Source: Azospirillum sp. TSH58
GTDB lineage: Bacteria > Pseudomonadota > Alphaproteobacteria > Azospirillales > Azospirillaceae
Assembly (NCBI RefSeq): GCF_003119115.1
Contig: NZ_CP022364.1
Coordinates: 2,556,001 to 2,620,000 of the forward strand
Direction of reading: 5' to 3'
Length of the DNA: 64,000 nucleotides
Both the position numbers and the translations under genes were made by a program. Each line of letters begins with the position of its first letter. Within the stretch, counting starts at the first letter, position 1. Under the pieces are notes generated by a model. The model ran no database searches. It was not told the DNA's origin and saw only the letters and a program-made list of their open reading frames with translations. Below are positions 44,107 to 56,755 of this stretch, piece by piece.

Positions 44107-46425
44107 ATGGCGACGGTGCAGGAAGCGCTGGGGCTTGCGGTCGAGTATCACCTCCAGGGTGCACTGACGGAGGCCAGGGAGCTTTACGGACGAATCCTCG
44201 CCGTCGAGCCGGACCAGCCTCACGCGCTGCATCTTTCAGGCGTGCTCGACGGGCAGCAGGGCCGCCCCACGGAAGCGATGGCGCGGATTCGCCGCGCCAT
44301 TGCCAGTGCGCCGGACATCGCCGACTTCCACGCCAACTTCGGCAAGCTGGCCGTGGCGATGGGCCGGACGGACGAGGCGGCCGCGCTCCACCGCCGGGCG
44401 CTGACGCTGCGCCCCGGCCACCCGGATGCGCTGGCCGGTCTGGCGCCGCTGCTGGCCGAAGGGCCTCCGACCGACGAAGCCGTGTCGGTGCTCCGGCAAC
44501 TCCTCCGCCTGAGGCCCGAGGAGGGTAGCCTGTGCTTCTCCCTTGCGCGGATGCTGCGGGCGCGGGGGGAGGAGAGGGGGGCGGTGGCGGCCTATCGCCG
44601 TCTCATCGCGCTCGACCCGAGCCATGGCGCGGCCTGCAACAACCTGGGCAACCTCCTGCGCGCCGGCGGCGCCGTGGCGTTGGCGGCGACCTCCTTCCGC
44701 TGGGCCGCGCGGCTCTCGCCCGGCTCCGCGATGCTGCTGGTCAATCTTGGCGCCGCGCTCGCCGATCTCGGGCGCACCGAGGCGGCGATGGCGGCGTTCC
44801 GTCGGGCGATCGCCTGCCAGCCCGACAACGGCGACGCCTATTTCGGGCTGGGCAGCGCGTCATCCGGGCCTTGCCCGGCCGACCGTCTGCGGATGTTGAA
44901 CCATGGGGTGCGCGCCGCCCCCGACCATGCGGGGCTGCTGCACGCCTTGGGGGTGCTCCACGCCAGCCGCGGCGAAGACGCTTTGGCCATCGGCTTCCTG
45001 ACCCGGGGGGTGGAGGCCGCACCGTGGGACGCCGCGTGCCGGATGGCCTTGTGCGTCGCGCAACTCCGCCACGTCTACGCCGACGGGGCGGAACTGGGGT
45101 CCAGGCGCAAGGCCTACGCGCATCACCTCGCCGCGCTCGACGGGCTGATCGGCCCGGGCGCTCCGGCCGAGGCGCGGCGGAGCGCCGCGGACCTCGCGGG
45201 CGCGCATCTGCCTTTCCTGCTGGCCTACCAGGGCTTGGACAACCGGGCTTTGCAGAAAACCTACGGCGGCATCATGGCCGGGCTGATGGAGGCGCGTCTG
45301 GGGAGCCGCATCCCGGCCATCCCGGAAACGGCCCGTCCCCGGACGGTCCGGGCGCGGTTGCGGGTCGGGATCGTCTCGTCCTACTTCCACGACCATTCGG
45401 TGTGGCGGGCGATCCTGGCCGGCTGGCTCACCCAACTCGATCCGGAGCGCTTCACCCTTCTCGGATACCATGTCACCGGAGAGGAGGACGCCTGCACCGC
45501 TCTGGCCGCGTCGCGGTGCGCGGTGTTCCGGCGCGGCCTCGGCACCGTGGAGCGCTGGGCGGAGACCATCGTCGCCGACCGGCCCGACGTTCTGCTGTTC
45601 CCCGAGGTCGGCATGGAACCGATGACCCATCGGCTCGCGGCGCTCCGCCTCGCGCCGGTGCAGGCCGTGGCCTGGGGACACCCTGACACGACGGGGCTTC
45701 CCACGCTCGACCATTACCTGTCGGGCGACCTGCTGGAACCGCCGGATGGAGACGCCTTCTACAGCGAGCGCCTGCACCGCCTGCCCAACCTTGGTTGCTA
45801 CGTCGAGCCCACGCGGCGACCCGTCGCGTCGGTCGCGCGCGGGCGGTTCGGCCTGTCCGACGGGGCGCCGGCCTTCCTGTGCAGCCAAAGCCTGTTCAAG
45901 TACCTGCCGCAGCACGACCATGTGTTTCCCGCCATCGCCGCCGCCGTGCCGGGCAGCCGGTTCCTGTTCTTCCGGCACAGCCAGCCCACCGTCACCCGCG
46001 TCTTTGAGGATCGGCTGGAGCGGGCCTTCGCTCTCCGGGGCATCGACAGCCGGGAGCGCTGTGTCTTCAGCGATCCGCTCGACCATGACGCGTATCTGGC
46101 GACGCTGCGGCTGATGGACGTCTATCTCGACAGCATCGGCTTTTCCGGCTTCAACACGGCCTTGCAGGCGGTGGAGGCGGGGCTTCCGGTGGTTACCCTG
46201 CGGGGGAACTTCATGCGCGGACGGCTGGCCGCCGCCCTGTTGGACCGCCTCGGCATGGCCGATGTGGTCGCCCAAAGTCCGGACGGCTTCATCGCCGACG
46301 CCGTTCGCCTGGGGCTCGACCCCGCGGCGCGGGCCATCCGCGGTTCCCGCCAGACCGCCGCTCTTCCCGTCGTCTATCGTGATCGTGCGACCATCACCGG
46401 ACTGGAGCGATTTCTGACGGGATAG
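44107..46425 (+). CDS. TPR-containing glycosyltransferase, OGT/SPINDLY type (GT41)
   Basis: A 772-residue cytosolic protein. About 300 N-terminal residues are tetratricopeptide repeats (GRILAVEPDQPHALHLSGVL, AAFRRAIACQPDNGDAYFGL and others). The C-terminal half is a GT41-like catalytic region: LRVGIVSSYFHDHSVW, RLAPVQAVAWGHPDTTGLPT, SQSLFKYLPQHDHVFPAIAA, YLDSIGFSGFNTALQAVEAG and GLPVVTLRGNFMRGRLAAAL. This resembles eukaryotic O-GlcNAc transferase and bacterial homologues, which attach sugars to protein Ser/Thr or to flagellin. No target is evident. It follows the tRNA gene by 111 bases and its 3' end overlaps the convergent acetyltransferase gene by 32 bases. Confidence 0.85.
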   Translation: MATVQEALGLAVEYHLQGALTEARELYGRILAVEPDQPHALHLSGVLDGQQGRPTEAMARIRRAIASAPDIADFHANFGKLAVAMGRTDEAAALHRRALTLRPGHPDALAGLAPLLAEGPPTDEAVSVLRQLLRLRPEEGSLCFSLARMLRARGEERGAVAAYRRLIALDPSHGAACNNLGNLLRAGGAVALAATSFRWAARLSPGSAMLLVNLGAALADLGRTEAAMAAFRRAIACQPDNGDAYFGLGSASSGPCPADRLRMLNHGVRAAPDHAGLLHALGVLHASRGEDALAIGFLTRGVEAAPWDAACRMALCVAQLRHVYADGAELGSRRKAYAHHLAALDGLIGPGAPAEARRSAADLAGAHLPFLLAYQGLDNRALQKTYGGIMAGLMEARLGSRIPAIPETARPRTVRARLRVGIVSSYFHDHSVWRAILAGWLTQLDPERFTLLGYHVTGEEDACTALAASRCAVFRRGLGTVERWAETIVADRPDVLLFPEVGMEPMTHRLAALRLAPVQAVAWGHPDTTGLPTLDHYLSGDLLEPPDGDAFYSERLHRLPNLGCYVEPTRRPVASVARGRFGLSDGAPAFLCSQSLFKYLPQHDHVFPAIAAAVPGSRFLFFRHSQPTVTRVFEDRLERAFALRGIDSRERCVFSDPLDHDAYLATLRLMDVYLDSIGFSGFNTALQAVEAGLPVVTLRGNFMRGRLAAALLDRLGMADVVAQSPDGFIADAVRLGLDPAARAIRGSRQTAALPVVYRDRATITGLERFLTG

Positions 46426-46906
46426 CCGTGGCGGCGTCCCTCGCGGCGGTTTCCGCCACGGGCGACGCAAGGTCGCGGCGCAGGCAGACGGCGCTGCCGG
46501 GGCAGAGGCTGGCGAATTGCGCGCTGGCCCGGACGTCCGGCGGGGCCTCGCTCCGTTCCGCACGCCTGAATCCGATGCGTTCGAAGAAGCCGGCGGCACC
46601 GATGGTCAGCAGCCACAGCCGGTCCAGGCCGAGCGCCATGGCCTCCCGGGAGATCGCATCCACGACCGCGTGACCGTTGCCCCGGCGGCGCCGTTCCGGC
46701 AGGACCACGACCGAGCGGAGCAGCCCGTCGCGCCCATAGACTTCCAGGCCGCCGTAACCCAGGAGCCCATCGGGGTCGTCGACGCGCCAGAAGCGCCGCC
46801 CTGCGTCGGCGATGTCCTGGTTCGGCAAGCCTTCCATGGCGAGAAGAGCCGCGAGAGCCGGCAACTCCGGCTTCGCCAGCGGCGTGACCGTCCGTGGTCC
46901 CGTCAT
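46394..46906 (-). CDS. GNAT acetyltransferase, ArsN2-like
   Basis: A 170-residue GNAT protein; the start MTGPRTVTPL is set by GGGAGGAAG ahead of the ATG. LPALAALLAMEGLPNQDIAD, GYGGLEVYGRDGLLRSVVVL, RRRGNGHAVVDAI and LTIGAAGFFERIGFRRAERS followed by FASLCPGSAVCL match the ArsN2 group, which is linked with arsenic resistance operons (acetylation of organoarsenicals is shown for ArsN1; ArsN2 is less clear). No ars genes lie beside it; arsC is 15 kb away. A general acetyltransferase is possible. The 3' end overlaps the GT41 gene on the opposite strand. Confidence 0.65.
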   Translation of the reverse strand: MTGPRTVTPLAKPELPALAALLAMEGLPNQDIADAGRRFWRVDDPDGLLGYGGLEVYGRDGLLRSVVVLPERRRRGNGHAVVDAISREAMALGLDRLWLLTIGAAGFFERIGFRRAERSEAPPDVRASAQFASLCPGSAVCLRRDLASPVAETAARDAATAIPSEIAPVR

Positions 46907-47049
46907 GACGGCTTCCTCCCCTTCGGTCCGCCCACGGCGGGTGCGGACGATTTCCGAAAACTCCCGAAAACAAGAATAACGCCGTCGGATCAGCTGATCC
47001 AACCGCGTTCATCAATGCAGTAGGGAACAATCCTGCGGGAAGAGGAGAG

Positions 47050-47126
47050 TGGCGCGCCCGAAGAGATTCGAACTCCTGACCCCCAGATTCGTAGTCTGGT
47101 GCTCTATCCAGCTGAGCTACGGGCGC
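47050..47126 (-). tRNA. tRNA-Arg (ACG)
   Basis: A 77-base cloverleaf with encoded CCA on the minus strand. Acceptor GCGCCCG/CGGGCGC, D stem GCTC/GAGC, anticodon stem CCAGA/TCTGG with loop CTACGAA (anticodon ACG, read as ICG after deamination), variable loop GGGTC and T arm AGGAG-TTCGAAT-CTCTT. It decodes CGU, CGC and CGA. Confidence 0.97.
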
Positions 47127-47332
47127 TTCTCTCTGCCGCGGCGTCGGCGAGGCCGTCGTCTGCGGTGGCGCGGTTTTTAATCGGGCCGTGGCCGGAAGGC
47201 AACCAAAATCGTCCGGCCCGTGAAATTTTTCCGGCAAGGGGATGTCAGCCCTTTGACGGACTACAGAATGGCGGCGGTTGGGCTTACCTTGGCGTGGAGA
47301 GCGACCAGCCAGAAGGGCATTTGAGAACAGCT

Positions 47333-47830
47333 ATGGGCATGACGTTTCTGAGCCGCGCCGTTATGGGGCCGGCGGGGTTGCTGATGGCACTTTCCTTGTC
47401 GGCGGCGGCCGGTGCGGCCCAGGCGGCGGACGACCGGTCCGGCGCCGCGGTCCTGGTGTCCGCGGCCATCGGCAACGAGGTCGTCCAGATGGTCGAACTC
47501 GGCCCGAAGGTCATCCAGGTGACCGTCAACGACCGCGTCGTCTACGAGGACCGCGAGGGGCGCACCCTGTCCTTCGTGAACGCCTACAACATGGAAGGGC
47601 GCTGGCTGGTGCTGCTGCAGGAGAGCGTGGACGGCAAATGCGCCGCGCGCTTCCGCGTGCTCGACCTCGGCGGGGCCAAGCCCTCCGTCTCGCTGCCCTT
47701 CGGGACCTGCAGCGACGCGCCGAAGGTGGAGCAGGCCGACCGGACGCTGACCGTCTCGCTGCCCGTTTCCGATGGAAAGAGCACGGCGGCCTGGAACTAC
47801 CGGGACGGGATGCTCGTTCGCATGCGCTGA
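47333..47830 (+). CDS. Secreted hypothetical protein, 165 residues
   Basis: A protein with a clear signal peptide (RAVMGPAGLLMALSLSAAAG, cleavage likely after AQA). The mature part is beta-rich with a repeated strand pattern (VVQMVELGPKVIQVTVNDRVVYED; block PKVIQVTVNDRVVYED) and two Cys (GKCAARF, FGTCSDAP) that could form a periplasmic disulfide. No family is recognised. ATG at 47339 is an alternative start. The PAP2 gene follows 23 bases later in the same direction and is probably co-transcribed. Confidence 0.6.
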   Translation: MGMTFLSRAVMGPAGLLMALSLSAAAGAAQAADDRSGAAVLVSAAIGNEVVQMVELGPKVIQVTVNDRVVYEDREGRTLSFVNAYNMEGRWLVLLQESVDGKCAARFRVLDLGGAKPSVSLPFGTCSDAPKVEQADRTLTVSLPVSDGKSTAAWNYRDGMLVRMR

Positions 47831-47853
47831 ACGGAAAGGGAGCCGCAAGGACC

Positions 47854-48507
47854 GTGGGACATCTGAACCTCTGGCACGTCAACAAGGCGATCTCGCTTCT
47901 CGGCAGCACGTCCTTCGTGCTGCCGGTGGCCGGCATCCTGATCGTGATGCTGTGGCGCCGCCATTCGGCCGTCTCGGCGGCGCGCTGGCTCGTCGTGCTG
48001 GGCATGCTGATGGGCTCGGTGGCGCTGCTGAAGATCCTGGGCCACGCCTGCGGCTTCCGCCTGTTCGACGACCGGCTGACCAGCCCCAGCGGACACGCCG
48101 CGCTTGCCGCGGCCGTCTATGGGGCGGTCGGTGTGATGGCGGCGCGCTCGCTGGACGGCTGGCGGCGCGGCATGGTGGTCCTGGGAGCCCTCGGGCTGGT
48201 GGTGGGCGTGGCGGCCTCGCGCATCCTGCTGCGCTACCATTCGGTGACGGAGGTGGTGGTCGGCCTCGGCCTCGGCGGGCTGGCGGTGGCCGCCTTCGCG
48301 CAGAGCTTCAACCGGATGGCGCCCTCCCGCCTGAACCTCAGCCCGCTGGTCCTGGCCCTGGTCGTTCTGTTCGGCGTCGCTACTTACGCGCTCGGCGACC
48401 GCACCAACGCGGAGCCGATGCTGAAGCATTTCGCCTATCTGCTGCGTGAGGAATCCCCGGTCTGCGGCCCGATGCCGCCGCTGAACAGTTTCCTGGAGCG
48501 GCTGTAG
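47854..48507 (+). CDS. PAP2-family membrane phosphatase
   Basis: A 217-residue membrane protein starting at GTG with AAGGA 4 bases ahead. It carries two of the three PAP2 motifs: PSGHAALAAAVYG and the third motif SRILLRYHSVTEVVVG, where the final Asp is replaced by Glu. The first motif (Kx6RP) is poorly kept (LKILGHACGFRLF). Six hydrophobic segments are present. Such proteins dephosphorylate lipid phosphates at the periplasmic face; the altered motifs leave activity open. It is likely in an operon with the secreted protein before it. Confidence 0.8.
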   Translation: MGHLNLWHVNKAISLLGSTSFVLPVAGILIVMLWRRHSAVSAARWLVVLGMLMGSVALLKILGHACGFRLFDDRLTSPSGHAALAAAVYGAVGVMAARSLDGWRRGMVVLGALGLVVGVAASRILLRYHSVTEVVVGLGLGGLAVAAFAQSFNRMAPSRLNLSPLVLALVVLFGVATYALGDRTNAEPMLKHFAYLLREESPVCGPMPPLNSFLERL

Positions 48508-48692
48508 CGGGTGTTTTCCTTGCCGGATGCGGCCGTCGTCCATGGCTGGACTTCCCGGGACTTGGCAACCGGAATGTTTGCCTTGGGGCGTCGGTTGAGG
48601 GTTGAGAGCGGGCTTGCGACGGGGCATGGTGTGGGCTTATACCGACGCCCCCGTTCCTGACCCGTTCTGCTTTTCGGTATCCCTTCCGGCCC

Positions 48693-52076
<3,384 letters not shown>

Positions 52077-52184
52077 CCGCACCCTCGGGGTTACCGCCCT
52101 TCCCGGTCTGGCCTTCGCGGCGTCATGGCATAGATCCTTGAGGACGAAAGCACTGCGTTCGTTTCCCTTGCAACGGGGAGGGCC

Positions 52185-52724
52185 ATGGCATCGACGAAGC
52201 GGGACACCGCACCCGATCCGGAACGGCTCATCGGCGCGTGGCGCGATGCCGCCGCGGACGCCCGCCGTTGGCGTGACGATCCGGACCGCGTGGCCGCCCT
52301 GAGGGCGGCGCGCACCCGGCTGCATCAGCCGCCGCCACCACCGCCGCGCCCGCCCCAGCGGGTGCTGGCCGACGAGCTGCACGCCGCCCGCGCCGCCTGG
52401 GAGGAGGGGCAGGGGCTGGACGGCGCCGCCCGTGCCCTGGCCTACGCCAACCTCAAGCGCTGGGAGCCCGGCCTGTTCGGCTACAGCGAGACGCAGCGCT
52501 CCACCGCCGGCAAGATCGCCGCGTCGGAAGCGGCGGAGTCGCGGCGCGACGCGCAGGAGCGGGCGGAGGCCCAGGCCCTGCTCCGCGCCTTCCGCCGTGT
52601 CCAGGAGCGCGCGCGCAGCACCGCCCGCGCCGTTCAGGCCGATCCCCGCGCCCGCGCCATGGCGGCGGACGAGGGGCTGATGCTGCCGGACGGCGGCCGC
52701 TCCGGCGGCGTGACGGCGCCGTGA
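52185..52724 (+). CDS. Hypothetical protein, 179 residues, coiled-coil rich
   Basis: A soluble Ala/Arg-rich protein with GGGGAGGG before the ATG. A Pro run (residues about 49-58, PPPPPPRPPQR) separates an N-terminal helical part from a longer helical part with charged heptads (SEAAESRRDAQERAEAQALL, RRVQERARSTARAVQ). No domain is recognised. It sits between the SNF2 helicase and the glycosylase, overlaps the latter by 4 bases (GTGA) and is probably co-transcribed with it. Confidence 0.55.
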   Translation: MASTKRDTAPDPERLIGAWRDAAADARRWRDDPDRVAALRAARTRLHQPPPPPPRPPQRVLADELHAARAAWEEGQGLDGAARALAYANLKRWEPGLFGYSETQRSTAGKIAASEAAESRRDAQERAEAQALLRAFRRVQERARSTARAVQADPRARAMAADEGLMLPDGGRSGGVTAP

Positions 52725-53488
52725 GGCGCCGCCTCAAGGCCAACGAAGACCAGGCGTCCTTCGCGCTGTCGCCCATTGCTTTGCCGGACGAGAAGCTGCT
52801 GGAGATCCACCGTCGGCTCTGCCTGATCTTCGGCTGTCCGATCGCCTATTTCCGCGCGCTCGACCCGCTCAGCGAACTGGTGTCGTCGCTGCTGTCGCAC
52901 CGCACGCGCAACGCGGCGTCCGGGGCGGCCTTCCGCGCCTTGCGGGCGCGCTGGGGGGAGGGTTGGGCCGCCGTCCGCGACGCCGATCCGGGGGAGGTCG
53001 AGGCGGTCATCGCCGGGGTCACCTGGCCGGAACAGAAGGCGCCGCGCATCCAGGCGATCCTCCGGCGGATCACCGAACTGCGCGGCGAACTCTCGCTTGA
53101 TTTCCTGGCGGAGATGACGGTGCCGGAGGCGCGGGCCTGGCTGCAGGCGCTTCCCGGAGTCGGCCCGAAGACCAGCGCCGCGGTGATGAGCTTCAGCAGC
53201 CTGCGCCGTCCCGCCCTGCCGGTGGACAGCCACCATCACCGCGTCGCGGTGCGCACCGGGCTGATCCCCTCCAGCGTGGCGGTCGGTCCGTCGCACACCG
53301 TCCTGGAGGCGCGGCTTCCCCAGGATTGGACGGCGCAGCAGATCTACGATCATCACGAGGTGATGATGCTGCATGGGCAGCGGGTCTGCTTTTACCGCAA
53401 CCCGGCCTGTGAGCGGTGTGCGCTGCTGGATGTGTGCCCGGAGGGGCAGGGGCGTATGGCGGGCAGGGCGCCGGCGGAAGGGGCGTAG
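52721..53488 (+). CDS. Endonuclease III-like DNA glycosylase (HhH-GPD with 4Fe-4S cluster)
   Basis: A 255-residue base-excision repair protein starting at GTG that overlaps the previous stop. The helix-hairpin-helix motif LPGVGPKTSAAVMSF holds the catalytic Lys, PVDSHHHRVAVR holds the catalytic Asp, and CFYRNPACERCALLDVC gives the C-x6-C-x2-C-x5-C iron-sulfur cluster. So both catalytic residues and all four ligands are intact. It is more distant than canonical Nth (HH-rich motif, longer N-terminus) and likely a paralogue with different base preference. Confidence 0.9.
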   Translation: MRRRLKANEDQASFALSPIALPDEKLLEIHRRLCLIFGCPIAYFRALDPLSELVSSLLSHRTRNAASGAAFRALRARWGEGWAAVRDADPGEVEAVIAGVTWPEQKAPRIQAILRRITELRGELSLDFLAEMTVPEARAWLQALPGVGPKTSAAVMSFSSLRRPALPVDSHHHRVAVRTGLIPSSVAVGPSHTVLEARLPQDWTAQQIYDHHEVMMLHGQRVCFYRNPACERCALLDVCPEGQGRMAGRAPAEGA

Positions 53489-53509
53489 TCGCCCCTTGCC
53501 CCCACTCTC

Positions 53510-53618
53510 TTTGCCCCCACCCCCGGCCCTCCCCCGCTACGCAGGGGAGGGTGCCTTCCGCGAAGCGGCGTCCATTCCCTCCCCTGCGATAGCGGGGGAG
53601 GGTTAGGGTGGGGGCAAA
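53510..53618. repeat. Palindromic intergenic repeat, copy 1
   Basis: A 109-base near-perfect palindrome. The 11-base ends TTTGCCCCCAC and GTGGGGGCAAA are inverted, and the arms contain CCCTCCCCCGCT and AGCGGGGGAGGG, with internal hairpins CCCTCCCC.../GGGGAGGG. The loop is about 25 bases. A related copy in the opposite orientation lies at 58788-58877. It is a MITE or REP/BIME-like element between the glycosylase gene and a convergent small gene. Confidence 0.8.
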
Positions 53619-53631
53619 GTTTGCAGAACGT

Positions 53632-53892
53632 TCAATTCACCAGCGGCGGGCGGCGCATGCCCGGCAGGGGGGAGGGGTTGCTGCGCTGCGGCCGTTCCCC
53701 GGTGGCGGCCTGCTCGGCGGCGTCGAGCATGGCTTCGGCCTGCTTCTGCACCGCGGCGGCGCGGGCCTGCTCCATGGGGTCGGTGCTTTCCTTCCGGACA
53801 TAGCCGGCGGCCTGCTCGGCGAGGTCGAGGGTCTCGACCACCTCGTCCATCGTTTCCTCCAGCGCGGTCACATCGACCTTCTTGCCGGTCAT
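53632..53892 (-). CDS. Hypothetical protein, 86 residues
   Basis: A small soluble acidic protein starting MTGKKVDVTALEETMDEVVE; GGGAG lies 10 bases before the ATG. It has a predicted long helix (ALEETMDEVVETLDLAEQAA), then MEQARAAAVQKQAEAMLDAA and a Pro-rich tail GMRRPPLVN. No family is recognised. It is divergent from the glucan synthase gene, with 191 bases between the starts, and ends next to the palindromic repeat. Confidence 0.5.
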   Translation of the reverse strand: MTGKKVDVTALEETMDEVVETLDLAEQAAGYVRKESTDPMEQARAAAVQKQAEAMLDAAEQAATGERPQRSNPSPLPGMRRPPLVN

Positions 53893-54083
53893 TTCGTCGT
53901 CTCCCGTCGTTGCGGTTGGTGAAGCCAACAGGAGCGGGGCGTTCGCCGTTCCCAATTCGGTAATCCGTGCAGCCACCCGAAAAAAATCGGGAAGAGCGTG
54001 GGAATAGTTTTTTGCAGCGCACGTTCGTCTGTGTGTCCGGTGGCGCCCGCCACCCATCCTACCCAGGCTTGCGAAATCCCCAC

Positions 54084-56735
54084 ATGAGCAACCCGAAGCG
54101 TTCGATCCGGTCTGCGGCCTTGGCCGCGGCGATGCTCGCCGTGACTGCCGGCCACGCGTCCTTCTGGTCCTGGCGCAACGCGCCCACTCCTGTGGACGCC
54201 GTGCCGGGTCGCATCGAATCCGTCTCCTACTCCCCGTCGGGCCGCAGCTACGACCCGAACCACCAGCCGGTGGTCGACGCGGTGGAGCTGGACCGGGACA
54301 TGACCGCCATCGCCGGCTTCGCCGACGGTGTGCGCACCTATTCCACGCTGGGCTCCCAGGGCGACGTCCCGGCCATCGCGGCCAAGCATGGCCTGGACGT
54401 CACGCTGGGCGTCTGGCTGAGCGACGACAAGGCCCGCAACGAGCGCGAGGTCGCCCGCGCCATCGTGCTGTCCCGCACCGTGCGCGGCATCGAGCGCGTC
54501 GTCGTCGGCAACGAGACTCTGCTGCGCGCCGAGCTGACCGACGCGGAGCTGGCCTCCTACATCCGCCGCGTCCGCGCCGGCGTGCCAAAGCACATCAAGG
54601 TCGGCACCGCCGACGTGTGGTCGGAGATCGTCAAGGCGAAGGAGACCATCGCGGCGTCCGACTACATGGGCGTCCACGTCCTGCCCTACTGGGAAGGCGT
54701 GCCGGTGGACAAGGCGCTGACCTGGATCCGCGACCGGCTGGACACCGTGCGCAAGGCGCATCCGGGCAAGCCGCTGTTCGTGGGCGAGGTGGGCTGGCCA
54801 TCGGGTGGCGAGAACTTCCACGACGCCTACCCGACGCCGCAGGCGCAGGCCTTCGTCGTCCGCAACTTCGCCGCCGAGGCGGGGATGCTCGGCATCGACT
54901 ACAACGTGGTCGAGGCGTTCGACGGTGTGTGGAAGTCCAGCATCGAAGGCTCGCCCGGCCCGACCTGGGGCGTGCTCGACGCCGACCGCGCCCCGAAATG
55001 GCCGCTGGCCGGCGACGTCCCGGCGCCCTGGGGCGACCGTGCGGGCGCCGCCGTGGCGCTGGCCCTCGGCCTCGCCCTGTCGGCCTTCGCCGCCTTCCGC
55101 CGCCGCACCAACATGACCTACGCGCTGGCCGCGTCGGTGGGCGCCAACATCGTCGGCTTCGGCGTCGGCTCGGCCGTCGCCGGCGCCTACGCCGAGTACT
55201 TCACCTTCGGCGCCGCGACCACCTGGGGCTCCGCCTTCCTGCTGGGCGCGCTGATGATGTCGGTGGCCTTCGCCGACCTGACCGAGGTGGCCCGCCGCCT
55301 GTTCACCGGCCGCGCCCCGGCCCTTCTGCCGCGGGTTCCCGCGGTGCCGGAGCACAAGCCGATGGTGTCCGTGCACATCGCCGCCTGCCGTGAGCAGCCG
55401 GACGTGCTGGCCGCCACGCTGACCTCGCTGGCCCGCGTCGACTATCCGGACTACGAGGTCGTCGTCCTCATCAACAACACCGAGGACGAGGCGCTGGTCC
55501 GCCCGGTCGAGGAGCTGTGCGCCGAGCTGGGCCCGAAGTTCAAGTTTCACTGGTACAAGCAGATTTCCGGTTTCAAGGCGGGCGCGCTGAACGCCGCGCT
55601 GCGCCACACCGACCCGCGGGCCGAGATCGTCGCCGTGCTCGACGCCGACTACACGGTCGAGTCGGACTGGCTGAACAAGCTGGCCCCGACCTTCGCCGAC
55701 CCGCGCGTCGGCATCGTCCAGGCCCCGCAGGAGCATCGCGACGGCCATGAGACGCCGCTGAAGGCCGCCATGACCGCCGAGTACCGCCCCTTCTTCGACG
55801 TCGGCATGCAGGAGGGTCTGACCTCCCAGGCCTTCGTCTGCCACGGCACGATGATCATGCTGCGCCGCTCCGCCATGGAACAGGTCGGCGGCTGGTCGGA
55901 AGAGGGCATCTGCGAGGACACGGAGCTGGGCATCCGCATCCTGTCGGCCGGCTACCGCGCCGCCTACACCGACGAGCGTCTGGGCCAGGGCCTCGCCCCC
56001 GACAACTTCATGCAGTTCCGCAAGCAGCGCGACCGCTGGGTCTTCGGCTCCACCCAGATCCTGCGCGCCCACTGGCGGAAGTTCCTGCCCGGCGCCACGG
56101 AGCTGACGTTCGGCCAGAAGATCGGCTACCTGACCAACTGGGCGCGCTGGTGGTCGGACGCGGTGGGCGTGCTGGCCGCCGGTGCGGCGGTCACCTGGAC
56201 CTTCGCGTCGCTGGTCCTGCCGCTGCACCTGCCGCCGGTCCAGGCCACCGCCGCGGTGCTGGGCGCCCTGGTCCTGCGCGCCGGGTCGAGCCTGCTGGCC
56301 TCGCGCTACGCCTCCGGCAACTCGTGGAAGGAGAGCTTCGGGGCCTGCGCCGTGGGCATGGCGCTGTCCACCACGGTGGCGCTGGCTGCGCTCCGCGGCG
56401 TGGTCCGCAAGCGCGACGCCTTCCGCGTCACCGCCAAGGGCGGCAAGCGGACCCAGGGCGCCTTCTGCGCCAAGCCGGAGGCCTGGCTGTCGGGTGCGCT
56501 GCTGGTCTCCGCCGTGACCGCGTGGTTCGCCAACCCGCTGGGCACCCTGTCGCTGGAGCTGTGGGCGATCCTGCTGACCGCGATGGCCGTGCCCAACCTG
56601 ATGGCCGTGGGCCTCGCGATCGGCGACATGCTGCCCGCCGGCACCCCGCGCCCGGCGCCGCTGCCCGCCCCGCAGGGCGTGGTCCAGCCCGCCGCCGCGC
56701 CGGCCAAGGCCGCCAACGAGCCGGTCGCCGCGTAA
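54084..56735 (+). CDS. Membrane glucan synthase with GH17-like and GT2 domains (Ndv/BcsA-like)
   Basis: An 883-residue protein. A signal/anchor is at residues 9-25. Residues about 40-300 form a GH17-like domain with both catalytic motifs: Glu144 in VVVGNETLLR and Glu235 in FVGEVGWPSGG. Membrane helices follow (about 318-410). The GT2 domain has DxD at 520-522 (VLDADYTVES), CEDTELG and the QRDRW motif at 648-652 typical of processive synthases, then more helices. A similar combination occurs in Bradyrhizobium NdvB, which makes cyclic beta-1,3/1,6-glucan; Azospirillum is reported to make cyclic beta-glucans (from memory). The GH17-like part may transfer or cyclise the chain. A terminator follows. 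Confidence 0.88.
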   Translation: MSNPKRSIRSAALAAAMLAVTAGHASFWSWRNAPTPVDAVPGRIESVSYSPSGRSYDPNHQPVVDAVELDRDMTAIAGFADGVRTYSTLGSQGDVPAIAAKHGLDVTLGVWLSDDKARNEREVARAIVLSRTVRGIERVVVGNETLLRAELTDAELASYIRRVRAGVPKHIKVGTADVWSEIVKAKETIAASDYMGVHVLPYWEGVPVDKALTWIRDRLDTVRKAHPGKPLFVGEVGWPSGGENFHDAYPTPQAQAFVVRNFAAEAGMLGIDYNVVEAFDGVWKSSIEGSPGPTWGVLDADRAPKWPLAGDVPAPWGDRAGAAVALALGLALSAFAAFRRRTNMTYALAASVGANIVGFGVGSAVAGAYAEYFTFGAATTWGSAFLLGALMMSVAFADLTEVARRLFTGRAPALLPRVPAVPEHKPMVSVHIAACREQPDVLAATLTSLARVDYPDYEVVVLINNTEDEALVRPVEELCAELGPKFKFHWYKQISGFKAGALNAALRHTDPRAEIVAVLDADYTVESDWLNKLAPTFADPRVGIVQAPQEHRDGHETPLKAAMTAEYRPFFDVGMQEGLTSQAFVCHGTMIMLRRSAMEQVGGWSEEGICEDTELGIRILSAGYRAAYTDERLGQGLAPDNFMQFRKQRDRWVFGSTQILRAHWRKFLPGATELTFGQKIGYLTNWARWWSDAVGVLAAGAAVTWTFASLVLPLHLPPVQATAAVLGALVLRAGSSLLASRYASGNSWKESFGACAVGMALSTTVALAALRGVVRKRDAFRVTAKGGKRTQGAFCAKPEAWLSGALLVSAVTAWFANPLGTLSLELWAILLTAMAVPNLMAVGLAIGDMLPAGTPRPAPLPAPQGVVQPAAAPAKAANEPVAA

Positions 56736-56755
56736 CCTCTCGACACCGAACGAAG

